Part shown: positions 25,387 through 36,600 of the stretch, piece by piece
Layout: the number at the start of each line of letters is the position of its first letter
How positions within the stretch are numbered: position 1 is the stretch's first letter
Assembly: GCA_964454795.1 (NCBI GenBank)
Contig: CAYVUM010000001.1
Location: forward strand, 17,491 to 81,490
Source of the DNA: CAYVUM01 sp964454795
Lineage (GTDB): Bacteria > Pseudomonadota > Alphaproteobacteria > Rhodospirillales > Defluviicoccaceae
Direction: 5' to 3'
Length of the DNA: 64,000 nt
The notes under the pieces: generated by a model
Told to the model about the DNA's origin: nothing
The model's database searches: none
The model's input: the letters and a program-made list of their open reading frames with translations, nothing else
Program-made: the position numbers and the translations under genes

Positions 25387-27258
25387 TCACGGCAGCCAGG
25401 CCCAGGCCTGGAGCCTGAGCCAGTCCCACAGCCGGTGGGTCCAGATCCAGATCAGCCGCCGCTCGCCCACCTCCAGCTTGCCAACCCCTTCCATGCCCGG
25501 TCGCAGGCGGTCATCGCGTGCCTGCAGCCGGGCTTCAACCCGGAAAGCGTTCTCGCCGTCATGGACTTCGGTGACCGCGGTGACCGTCTCGACCCGGACC
25601 GGGAACGACTGATCGGCGAGCGCGGACAGCAGCACCTTGCCGCGCTGGCCGGGGTGGACATCGCCAACGTCGCCGTCGCGAACCCAGAGCAGCACCCGGT
25701 AACTGTCGAGCGGGGCGATTTCGAACAGCAGGTCGCCGCGCTGCACCGGCGCGCCCTCTGACTGGGAGAGATCGCCGGCGACCACCAAGCCGTCGAACGG
25801 TGCGGTGATTTCGGCGCGGCTCAGCGACTCTTCGACCAGGGCGATCCGGGCGTCCGTCTCGGCGATCTCCGCCGAAATGATCCCCACCTCGGCGCGGTTG
25901 TTCTCGGCAAGCGCGGTATCGCGGCGGACCTGCCGCTGGCCGCGCTCGGCCAGGTAGCGCTCGCGCTCCAGCAGCAGCTCGGTGTCATCGAGGGTCACCA
26001 GGGTCTGGCCGGCCGAGACTACCTGGCCGGCGCGGGCATGCTGGGCGACGATGTAGCTGTCGAACGGGGCGACGATGAACCGGCGGACCTCGCCTTCGAG
26101 CCGGGCTTCGGCGCTGATCCGGTAGGTCTCGGTATAGACCGCAAAAAACGCCGTCGCGGCGACCACCAGGATCACGGCCGCCTTCGCCAGCAGCCGTCCC
26201 GGGCCGACGAGCAGTGCGCCCTGATTTTTGAGGGCGACCGCCAGCTTTGTGAAAACGCTGCGGTCGTTGCGCCGCTTCTCCTCCAGGATCGGCCCGAGGA
26301 CCGCCGCGGCACCGTCGATGATGTCGACGGTGGCATCGTCGACGACTCCTGTTCTGGCCATCTCCACGACGAGGCCGCCGACGATCTCATTGCCGACACT
26401 CAGCGGCACGGTCAGAATGGCGCCGGCGCCGTGCAGGCGGGCGAGTTCCTCATGGGCACGGGTGATGAGCACCGCGTCGCCTTCGGCCAGCGGATAGCGA
26501 ATGGAGGTCCGCTGGTCGACGGCTTCCTCAAGCACTGCCTCGATCGTCCGGATCAGCGCCATCTTCCGGCCGAACCCACCCGAGTGGGAGAGCGCGACGG
26601 CCCGGGGCCGGCGCCCCTGCATTCTCGCCACGGTGACCCGGTTGGCGTCGAGGCGATGCGCCATATCGGTGGCCAGAGCCTGGCAGGCGGCCTTGTACCC
26701 CACCGGCTCCAGCGCGCTGACCATGAACGCAAAGGCCGCCGCCGTGCGCTCCCCCTGCTGCCGGGCTTCAGCAATCTCGAGCCGCCGCCACGCCAGCTCG
26801 AGCCAGCCCGCGCCCCACTGGATATCCCGCATCGCCTGGCGCAGGGCCGACTCGGTGCGTGGCTGCAGCTCCAGGGCGAGGGCACCCGGGGCCTCGCCAT
26901 CGATAAGGATCGGAAAGCCGGCGAAGACGCGGTCGCGCTTGTCAGCGCCCGGGGCGACGCCGGTTGCGGGGACTTTGCGGATCACCCCGCGGGCCTGCTC
27001 CCGGGCCAGGGTCGCCACCTCGGCAAGCGGCGGCTCGTCGATGGCGTCGGCGGACGGCCATGTCGCCAGCGCCTGCGTCTGCGGACCGGACCCGCTGCCG
27101 AGGGTGAGCCGCGCCGCTGTCACCCCGCCGACCATCCGGCACTGCAGGGTCAGCCAGGCTTCCGCGAACGCCGCAAGCGAAGTCTGCTCGCCGAGCGCCT
27201 GCCACAGCGCCTGATCGGTAAAGGTGACATTTTCCGCAGTGCTTGCCGCGCTGGTCAT
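25387..27258 (-). CDS. GAF-domain HlyD-family membrane-fusion protein
   Basis: This 623-residue protein couples a cytoplasmic sensor-like half to a periplasmic arm. Residues about 1-355 contain one or two GAF-like domains (TVPLSVGNEIVGGLVVEMAR near 300 is typical). A single membrane helix follows (KAAVILVVAATAFFAVYTET, about 365-385). A lipoyl half (VRRFIVAPFDSYIVAQHARA), a coiled-coil of about 80 residues, and the second lipoyl half plus barrel (ITAPFDGLVVAGDLSQSEGA) complete it. The start is ambiguous: ATG at 27258 or GTG at 27288. It lies 56 nt after the DUF3467 gene and 22 nt before the M50-HlyD gene, in the same operon. Cytoplasmic GAF input on an adaptor protein suggests regulated export. 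Confidence 0.87.
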   Translation of the reverse strand: MTSAASTAENVTFTDQALWQALGEQTSLAAFAEAWLTLQCRMVGGVTAARLTLGSGSGPQTQALATWPSADAIDEPPLAEVATLAREQARGVIRKVPATGVAPGADKRDRVFAGFPILIDGEAPGALALELQPRTESALRQAMRDIQWGAGWLELAWRRLEIAEARQQGERTAAAFAFMVSALEPVGYKAACQALATDMAHRLDANRVTVARMQGRRPRAVALSHSGGFGRKMALIRTIEAVLEEAVDQRTSIRYPLAEGDAVLITRAHEELARLHGAGAILTVPLSVGNEIVGGLVVEMARTGVVDDATVDIIDGAAAVLGPILEEKRRNDRSVFTKLAVALKNQGALLVGPGRLLAKAAVILVVAATAFFAVYTETYRISAEARLEGEVRRFIVAPFDSYIVAQHARAGQVVSAGQTLVTLDDTELLLERERYLAERGQRQVRRDTALAENNRAEVGIISAEIAETDARIALVEESLSRAEITAPFDGLVVAGDLSQSEGAPVQRGDLLFEIAPLDSYRVLLWVRDGDVGDVHPGQRGKVLLSALADQSFPVRVETVTAVTEVHDGENAFRVEARLQARDDRLRPGMEGVGKLEVGERRLIWIWTHRLWDWLRLQAWAWLP

Positions 27259-27314
27259 CGCCGCTGCGCTCTCGCGACCTGCCTTCACCCCTCAGGACGG
27301 GGCTTTTCCGGACC

Positions 27315-27647
27315 CTAAACGTTCAGGCGGCCGAACCGGGCCTCGTAGTCGGCGATGCGCTGCTGCAGCAGCCCGGCCAGGCGTTTCGCGGCATGGGGAG
27401 TGAGGACGATGCGGTTGCTGAGCGCCACCCGCAATTCCTCGGCCTCGAGCACATTCCAGGTCTCGTTGGCCCCGAACAACAGCGTGAATTCCTCCCGGGT
27501 GTTCAGGACGTTGACCACGTTGGCGAACGACGACGACATCTTCGAGTCATCCCAGTGGACCCGTTTGAGGCCGGCCGCCGGCTGGGTCGGCCGCTCCGCG
27601 TCCGTCGTTCCGGCAGTCTGATCCCGGGACTCGTTGTCGTCCGTCAT
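27315..27647 (-). CDS. DUF3467 family small protein
   Basis: The 110-residue cytoplasmic protein carries the DUF3467 pattern: HWDDSKMSSSFANVVNVLNT, then TREEFTLLFGANETW, then LSNRIVLTPHAAKRLAGLL near the C terminus. The first 25 residues are polar and variable. Function of the family is not established. The ATG at 27647 is preferred over the adjoining GTG because GGAG lies 6 nt upstream. It sits 42 nt after the stop of the giant gene and 56 nt before the GAF-HlyD gene, so it belongs to the same transcription unit. A chaperone, adaptor or regulator for export would fit, but this is inference. Confidence 0.87.
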   Translation of the reverse strand: MTDDNESRDQTAGTTDAERPTQPAAGLKRVHWDDSKMSSSFANVVNVLNTREEFTLLFGANETWNVLEAEELRVALSNRIVLTPHAAKRLAGLLQQRIADYEARFGRLNV

Positions 27648-27689
27648 CACCCTCTCCGTGGCCGTGTCTGGCTGCGCCGCGCCACAACC

Positions 27690-30600
27690 CTAGCCGATCA
27701 CCATCCATCCGGCTACGCCGCCCGACACCGGCGGCGGTGCGGGCATCGCCCGGCCGGTACCCCCCACCGGGACAGGTCCGAGCGTTCCCGTGGCCAGGTC
27801 GAAGACCAGCGTTTCGCCCTCGCTTCCGGTCGCGGCCGCGGCGATTGCGCCGCCGGTCGAAGCGCCTTTGCGACTCATTGCGGCGTGCAGCGTCGCGGCG
27901 GTGGTCGGCGCCGGCAGGGGAGCGAACGAAGCGGTCGGAGCGCCGGCGCTGACCGGCGGCGATACCGCCACGCCGGTGCCCCGGACGCGGTCGACGGCAA
28001 GGACGGCGAACTCGGGCGGAGCGGCGACCCGACGGGGCGAGCCGTCGGGGTCGACGATGACAGGATGGCCGGTCGCGGAACTGCGGACCAGAAGCTCGTT
28101 CCCGGGATTGGCGTCGAAGTTGCCGATCGCTGTGACCGGAGATCCGGCGATCGGCAGCGCGGTCATTGTTCCGGTCGCGCCGTCGACGATGAACCGCTCG
28201 CCCGAACCGGGGATCACGAAGACCAGGTCGTCGGCGCCGTTGCCGACGACATCGCCCACCTGCTCCAGGTCTGACACCCACATCGGCAGGGCGATCGCGG
28301 TGCTGTCCGTGGGATCGCCGACGAAGTAGCGGTTGAACCGGGTTCCGCGTAGCAGAACCTCGTCGCGTCCGTCGTTGTCAAAGTCGCCGACGGCGGTGAC
28401 GTCGACGCGCGGCCACCAGCGCACCGGCACGATGCTGGTCCCTGCGCCGTCGAGCCGCAGGAAGCGTCCCGTCGCCGGGTTCCGGAACAGCACATCATCG
28501 CTGCCGTCGCCGTCGAAGTCGCCGATAGCCCGGGGCTCGGCGGCACTCACGTCAAGCCGGGTCCGCGCCTGGGTGTTGCCATCGACCCGGAACCAGGCGC
28601 CGGTGATTTCGTCCCGCATCAGCAGGTCGTCGGCGCCGTCGCCATCGAAGTCGCCGATGCCGCCGAGCGTGCCGCGGACGAGGCCGATGGGCCTGGACGA
28701 CTGGTCCGTGCCGTCGACAACGAAATAGCCGCCCGTGGCCGGATTGCGGTAGAGCAGGTCTGTGGCGCCGTCGCCGTTGAAATCGCCGAGACCGGTGAAG
28801 ACCCGGCTGGCGAAGCTCAGGACCGTCGGCGTCCCGGTCAGGCCGTCGACGATCACCGCGTCCCCGTCAAGGTTGGTGAACAGCAGGTCATCGACGCCGT
28901 CGCCGTTGAAGTCGACTCCGGCATTCTCGCGGATATCCGGAGCGATGGTGAGCGCAAAGGTCTGGATGGCGGCGATCTGGCCGTCGCTCACCGAGACGTT
29001 GACCTCCACGTCGCCGGCGGCACCCTCCGCCGGGGTCCACTGGATCAGCCCCGTGGCCGGATCGATGGTCATGCCGGCCGGCACCGGGTCCACCAGGGCG
29101 AAGCTGAGCGGATCGCCGTCGGGGTCTGTGGCCTCCACGTCGTAGGTATAGAGGGTATCCTCGGTGGCGTCCGTCACCGGCGCCGAGGTGATCACCGGCG
29201 CTTCGTTGACATCGTCCAGATCGATGGACACCGTGGCGCTGGCGGACAGGCGGCCCGGATCGGTGACCTGGACCGTCAGCGCATAGGCGGGCGTGGTCTC
29301 AAAATCGAGCACGGTCGCGGGTGCGACGGTGACCAGCCCGCTCGCCGGGTCAATCGCGAAGGCGCCCGCGGCGTTGCCGGCCAGGATCGCGTAACCGAGC
29401 ACATCGCCCGGATTGGGATCAGCGGCGCTGACCGTGCCGACGGTGGATCCCGGCGGGGCGTTCTCGGCGATCCTGAACGCCTGGTCGGCGATGGTCGGTG
29501 GCAGGTTGCCCGGCAGCACCGTGATCGAGACGGTCGCCGGGGCACTACTCAGCACCCCGCTCAGCGACCCGTCCGGGTCACCCCGGTCACGCACCGCAAA
29601 GGTGAACCCATCGGGCCCTGAATAGGTGACGAGAGGCGTGTAATCGAAGGCATTCGGCGTTCCCGCGACCGGCGCGAGCGTGCCGTTCGCGGGTTGGGTC
29701 GCAAGGGTGTAGGTGAGGCTGCCGGGTGCCGTCTCCAGGTCGGTTCCGGTGAGCACGATCCGGGTCGCCCGTCCGGCGACGGCGGTGAGCGACTGGGGAT
29801 CGGCGGCGGGCGCATCGTTGACCGGGGTGACGGTCACGGTGATCTGCCCCTCGTCGACACCGAGATTGCCGTCGTCGGCGCGGAACCGGAAGGTGTCGAT
29901 GCCATTGAAGTCCGCCTGCGGCGTATAGCGGACGGTGCCGGCCACCGGATCGAATTCCGAGAGGGCGCCGGATGCGGGACTCCCGGGCAGGGCGAACAGC
30001 AGCGGGTCGCCATCGTCATCGGTTGCGCTCAGATCGATCACCACCGAGCCGTCTTCGGCGACCGTGGCGGTGTCATCGCCGGCCACCGGCGGGGTGTTGA
30101 CGGTGCGGTCGATGGTGAACAGCAGCACGAAATCATCGCCGCCGGTGCCGTCGGCGTTGCCGTCGAGGGGGTTGCCGGCGGCATCGAAGATCGCCCGGGT
30201 TCCGGACAGGGTCAGCCGGTACAAGCCGTCCGCCAGCACGCCGTCGCGCAGGCTCACCACCAAGTCGGTCTCCGGGAAGGAGTAGCTGGGTTCGACGGCG
30301 ACGACCACGTCGTCGATGTCATCGAAGCGGCCGTTGGCGCCGGCCTCGAGCAGCTGGAAGTTCGCCGGGCTACGGGCGCTGATCAGGTCGAGCGGCTCGC
30401 TGGTCGCGAGCACCAGGGAGGTGAACGCCCGGGCCGTGGTGGTGCCGTTGCCGAGCGGGGCGCCGCCGGCGGCGACGCCGGTGATCACCGGCGGCGTCAT
30501 GTCACCGGAGTTCCCCTGGAACTCGAACGCACCGATATCGTAGAAGTCAAGGCCTTCGCCCGGAACCGGCGCCCAGGTGAGCGACGGGCGACCGCCCAGA

Positions 30601-33600
30601 TCGGTCTGGCCGTTGTACTGGGACAGCACAAAGGTATCGCTGTTGCCGGCCGAGATGCCCACCAGCACATCATCGCTCTGGTTGCCGCCGCCATAATCGA
30701 ACCGGAAAGTGCCGTCGTCGAACAGGATAACGGCGAAGTTGGCCTCGCCGCTGGTGGCCGTGATGGTGGCAGCCCAGCGGATCGTCACCGAGGACGAGGT
30801 CTCGGTAATGAAGACGTCGTTGCTGCCGCCGCTGGTCGACAGGTTGGTCCAGAACGGCGCGATGCGCTGATTGCGGAGGAAGATCTCCTGACGGTTGTCA
30901 GCCAGGGACGGCGTGTCGGGGCCAGCGAAATGGAGATAGCCTTCCGAGGAGACCCGGACCTCCGTGTAGCGGCTGCCGTAGAAGTCGAAGGCGAAGGGCA
31001 GGGTGTAAAGCCATGAGCTGCCACTGCTGCGCCAGTTCTGCGCGGCCCCGGAGGCAGGATCAAACAGGCTCGTTCCCGCGGCAGTCTCGGCGAACAGGTC
31101 CCAGCCGGCGCCCGTGTCGGGGACGTCGGCATCGTTGTTGCGCTGGCGGCCGAACAGGTCCTCGCGGAGGGCCAGGAAGGCCTCGCCGGCGTCGATTGCC
31201 GGTGATCCGGCGCTGAGGCTGAGGTTGTCGTCGAACCCGGTGGCGGCGATGATACCCGGCTGGCCGCGCAGATCGCCCAGGGCGTTGTCGGCGCCGTCCG
31301 GATCGAGGAACAGGGGATCGCCCGAGAGGCTGTTGGCGTCCTGGCTGGCGAGGGCCTGCCAGGCGGCGAGATCGCCGGCGACCGGACCGCCCCAGTTGAT
31401 CAGCGAGACCCCGCCGGCGGCGCGGTGGAAGACGTTAAAGTCGGAGTCGAACCCGGTCCGGCTGTCGGCGGCGACACTGACGATGGCGCCGGCGCCGGAC
31501 TGAAGGATGTTGTTACGCAGCACCACGTCGCGGCTGTTCAGGGCAATCTCCAGGGCGGAGCCGACAGTCTGGACGATGGTGTTGTTGACCACCTCCAAGG
31601 GCGCCTCGACCCGGCTGAGGGCGAGGCCGATGTTGGTGTTATCGTAGATAAGATTGTTGATCACCCGCGCCGAGAGAGGACTGAACGCCTGCTCGACCCG
31701 GATCCCGGTGTTGTTCGAATAGATGCGGTTGTTGCGAGCCTCGGCATTGTCGGCCGTGATCCGGATGCCGTCACCGACGTTGGCGAACACCTCGTTGCCG
31801 GCCATCATGCTGGCGCTTGCCGCCCACAGCCCGGTGTCGTTGCCATAGACAATGTTGCCGCGGATCAGCCCGCCCCGGGCGTCGTAGATGCCGGCGTCGT
31901 CGCTGCCCGAGTGGCCGAAGATTTCACTGTCGAGAACCTGATGGCCGTTGCCTGCGGCGAGATAGACGCCGTAGGTCTCGTTGTCGTGGATCAGCGCATT
32001 CTGCACGGTGAGCGCTGAGGCGCCGCCGCTAGTGCGGACGCCAAAGGTGTTGGCCCGGGCTTCGAGGCCGTCGATGATGGTGCCGGTGGCACCGTTGACC
32101 AGGACACCGTCACTGGCCTGGAAGACCTCGCCGCCCTGGATCAGCGCCCGGTCGCCGAGAATCTCGTAACCGGCGTCGTCACCACCGTCCGCGTCGAAGA
32201 CGATGTTATCGATGAACGCCGCGTCGTCGTTGCCGCGGCCGAGGAAGACGGCCTCGGAGCTGCTGCCGTGGAGACGGCTGGCCCGGACCTCCAGGACGTC
32301 GCTTTCCACGCCGGTCGGGACCCGGATCAGGGTATCGGCATCGCGGATTTCCAGGTCGCTGATCGTCAGGTCATCGGCGCCGTTGATCAGGAAGGCGACG
32401 GCGTCGCTGGTCCGGTTGCCGCGGCTGAGCTCGGAGACGGCACCCGGCGCCGTCGCCCCCTGAATTCGCACCCGACCGCTGGCATCGCCGCCGTCGTCCG
32501 CGCCGATGTGGACGTCGGAGGACAGGGTGTACCGGCCGGTATCCACAAAAATCAGATCGCCCGGATCGATGTCATAGGCGCGGAACAGCGCATCCAGGCT
32601 TTCCATCGGCTGGTCGGGCGACTTGCCGCTGTTGGCGTCGTCACCGACGGCGGTGGTGTACTGGTCGTTGGCCGTCGTCCGGTCGTTGACGTAATAGACC
32701 GTGCCGTCATTGGCGATCAGGAACGGTGCGTCGGACAGGTCGATGTCGGCGGTCCCGGTGCTTTCCACGCGGACCAGGGCGGTTGCGCCGGTTGTCTCCG
32801 GGCCGGCGGTCCAGGTCACCCGGCCGAAGCCGGCGCGGTTGATGCCGGCGCTGCCGGCGACGGGGGACCAGGTGGTCCCGTTGTCGACCGACGCCGAGAC
32901 GTTGAATGCGGGCGCCGCCAGGCCATTGGGGTTGACCTGGAGGATTTCCAGCGCCGCCAGCACCGGTGCGCGGCCGGCGCCGGCCGTCGGGCGCAGGTCA
33001 AGCCGCAGGCCCTCACCGTTGCTGGCGGTGAAGCCGATGTCATCGAGAGTCACGGCCTGCAGGGCCGGCGCCTGGCCGCGGATGTCGTAGCCGGCCACCC
33101 GGACCTGATCCTGGACGACGATGTCGAAGGTGCGCTGGCCGGGGGCCACGGAGGCCGTCGGTTCGATGAAATGCAGGCGCAGGCGGTAGCTGCCATCGCC
33201 AAGCGGCACGGCGAAGCTGAGCGCATCGGTGGTGGTGCTGCTGGTGGCGTATTGGCGGAAGATTTGTTCCGGCAGCGCAGGATCCACGGTGCTGCGGTCA
33301 ATGGCGATCGAGTCGCCGATCGCGGCAGTGGTGCCGGTGAACTGGCCGCCGTTCGCACGCCACAGCACTTCGTCGCTGCCAGCCAGCTTGACCCCGCCGG
33401 CATTGAACGCGGCCAGAAGCTCTTCGCCGAGGAAGCCGCCCGCATGCCAGGTGATCGCCACCCGCTGGCCATCCTCCACCTTCTCCAGGCCGTTCGGCGA
33501 GAGCACCTGCAGCAGCCGGGTGCCCGGCGTTGGCGTCGCTTGCGGCGTGTTGCCGTAGGCGCCGAGGTTGACCCGTTCGCCATTGAACGCCGGCTCCAGG

Positions 33601-36600
33601 GTATAGAGGCTGTCAATGCGGCCGCGGTCGATGGCCGGCGAGGCCGGCTGGACGCGGAAGTCATCATCGGCGCCCTGATCGCCGGTGATCGGCTGGATCA
33701 GCACCGCATCGGCGATCAGCGCATTGTTGGCGGCGGTGCGATCGAGACCCACGGTCAGTGTATCGCTGGCAATGACGAAGTCGCCGATCAGGGACCACGG
33801 GCGGCCGCCGACGGTGAACACGGGATCGGTCGGCTGTGCCTGAAACGAGACGCTGGGCGTGAGGGCGATCGGGCTTGCGCCATCGTCGACGCTGAACCGG
33901 GCCTGGCTGGCGATGCCGAAGACCGGTTCGGCGGACCAGGTCGCCGCCACCCGGTACGTACCGCCCGGAACCAGACCGCTGAAGGTCCAGTTCGCAGCGG
34001 CATCGGCGCTCGTCGAGACCCGCTGCCCGCCCAGGTAGCCGGCGGCGCGATCGCTCCACTGGCCGGTCTCGCTGTAGCCGGGGTCGCTCTGGTCGATGAC
34101 CTGCGGCGGCGTCAGCGGATCGCGGCTGTAGCCGAGACCGCCGTCGGCGCCGTCCGGATCAACGAACAGCGGGTCACCGGTGAGGCTCTCGCCGTCGAAG
34201 CCGGTGGCATAGAACCAGTCGGCGGGAACCGCATAGCGGACCTGCTGCCAGAGGGCGACAGCGCCGTTGCCGGTGCCGGCGGCGAGGTCGAACAGATTGT
34301 AGTCGCTGACGAAACCGGGCTGGCTGTCGTCGGCGACCACCAAGGCGTGACCGTCGCCGATCGAGAAGATGTTGTTCCAGACCGCGACCCGTTGCGAGGC
34401 TTCATTCACGATCAGGCCATCGCCGGAGAGGAGCTGAATCGTGTTGTTTTCGACGATCGGGTCGTCGGCATTCCGGAGAAGAATTCCGGTGCCGGCATCC
34501 CCGTAAATCAGATTGTTGGCGAGGTTCAGCCGTGTGGTGGAGCTGAAGGAACCAAGGGTCGCGAGACCCGTTGTGTTGTCGTAGGCGATGTTGCCGCTGA
34601 CGAGCAGGTCCGTCGCCGATTGGACCATGATACCGACAGTGTTGTTATAGAGGCGATTGTTGCGAACGAGGTTTTCACGGCTAATGCTCGTTGATGACCA
34701 ATAAATTCCGTTGTTGGTGCTGAACACCTCATTGCCGTCGGCAATGCCACCGCTTACGATGTTGATGCCGCTGTCCGTATTCCAGATCCGGTTGCCGGTT
34801 GCACGGCCGCCGGTGCTGGTCTGGATGCCCGCATTGACGATATCGTGGATGGTGTTGTTGCGGGCGACCCGGTCGGTACCGCCGGTGAGGAAAATTCCAA
34901 ACTGGGTGGCAAAGATCTCGGCGTTCTCGACCACGCTGTTGGCCCCGGAAAGCCGGACCCCGGCGTAGGTGTTGAAGAACCTCCCGCCGCGCACCACCAT
35001 GTCCCGGCCGGCCAGATCCAGCGCCTCGAAGTTGAACGCTGTGCCGGTGTCGTGGACCGTCAGGTTCTCGAACAGACCGGCATCGTTGGATGCCGCGAGC
35101 AGCACGGCCTCCCGGGCGATGTCGCGCATGTGAACGTTGCGGACGATCAGGTGGTCGCTGTCGGCGCCGGAGGCGAAGATGGCGTGGAACGCGTCGGCGA
35201 GTTCGAGGTTCTCCAGGGTGATGAAGTCGGCGTTGTGGAGTTCGAAGACGTAGGCGCCGGTGTTGCGGTTGCCGCGGTCGAGGACCGATGCGACCGGGCC
35301 GTCCGCGCCCACGAACCGGACCCGCTGACCGGGGGCATCGCCGCTGCCCGAGTTGGTGTCGTCGAGCACGATGTTCGTCGGCACGGCATAGCTGCCGGCG
35401 TCGATGAAGACCGTGTCGCCGGGCTCCAGGTCGTAGCTGCGCAGCAGCGTCGCCAGGCTCGCCATTGGCGCATCCGGGCTCTTGCCGGTGTTGGCGTCGT
35501 TGCCCGGGGCTGAGGTGTAGACGTCGCCGGCGATGGCGCCATCGTTGATATAGAAAAGGTTGCCGGCATTGCCGATGCGGATGCCGCCGGCCGAAACGCC
35601 GCTCGCCCCCGTCTCCACACTGGTGATTCGGATCAGCGCGTCGGCATCGGCAAAAACCGGATCGGGCGTCCAGACGACGCTGCCCTCGCCGGTCGGGGTC
35701 ATGGCGACGCCGCTCGCCACCGTCTGCCAGGTCGCGCCACCGTCGGCGGAGACGTCCACATCGGCAGTCGGAGCCGGCACCCCGGTGATGGTCTCGAGGA
35801 CTTCCAGCCCGGACAGGATCGCCCGCCAGGTCGGGCCCGACTGATTGCGGAGGGCGATCTCCACACCCGCCCCGCCGGCAACCGCGACCGGCAGATCGAC
35901 AGTGACCACCCGGTCGCGGGCACCGGCGGCGGCGATGATGTCGAAGTCGTCAACGACGACCGAGCCATCGACCTCGATGTCGAACAGCCGGTTCCCCGGC
36001 GCCAGATTGGAGGGCTCTACGAAGTGGAGACGGACGGTGTAATTGCCGTCGGCGAGCGGCAGATCGTAGACGATCCGGCCACCGGCTGTGGCGGCCGCCT
36101 CAACGTACGTGCTGTAGACCGCAGCGGGCGCCGCGCCCGGGTCCGAGGCATCGACGACGGACGACAACGTCCGGTTCGCGCCGAACGTCCGGTAGCGGTC
36201 CTCCAGCCAGCGGCCGGCGTCGCTGGTGATCACCGGCGCAGTCGCGCCGACGTTGATTGCGGCGGCGCGGCGCGGGTCGGTGAGGCCGGCGGATCGCCAG
36301 TCGATGGTCACTGGCGTGCCCACCTCGATCTTGTCGAAGCGTCCGGGTGTCAGGATCTGGATCAGCGCGCTGGTGGCCGTCGGGGCCGCCTCGGCGGTGT
36401 TGCCATAGGCCCCCTGGTTCGCCCGGTCGCCGCTTGGCACCGGCTCGGCGAGGTAATAGGAATTGGGGTCGCCGGCGTCGATGGCGGGCGAACCGGTGGC
36501 AAGGTGGAAATCGTCATCGCTGCTGCGATCGCCACCGATCCGCTGCAGAAGCACGCCATCGGCGATCACCGCATTGTCGGCGGCGAGGCGCGGCAACCGC

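Noticed and set aside
20349..27258. A classical type I secretion system
   Set aside because: Membrane-fusion proteins are present but no ABC transporter and no outer-membrane TolC gene occur in the window.
32268..34694. An 808-codon plus-strand open frame
   Set aside because: It is antisense to the beta-helix modules, with low-complexity Arg/Gly/Ala-rich sequence typical of a shadow frame.
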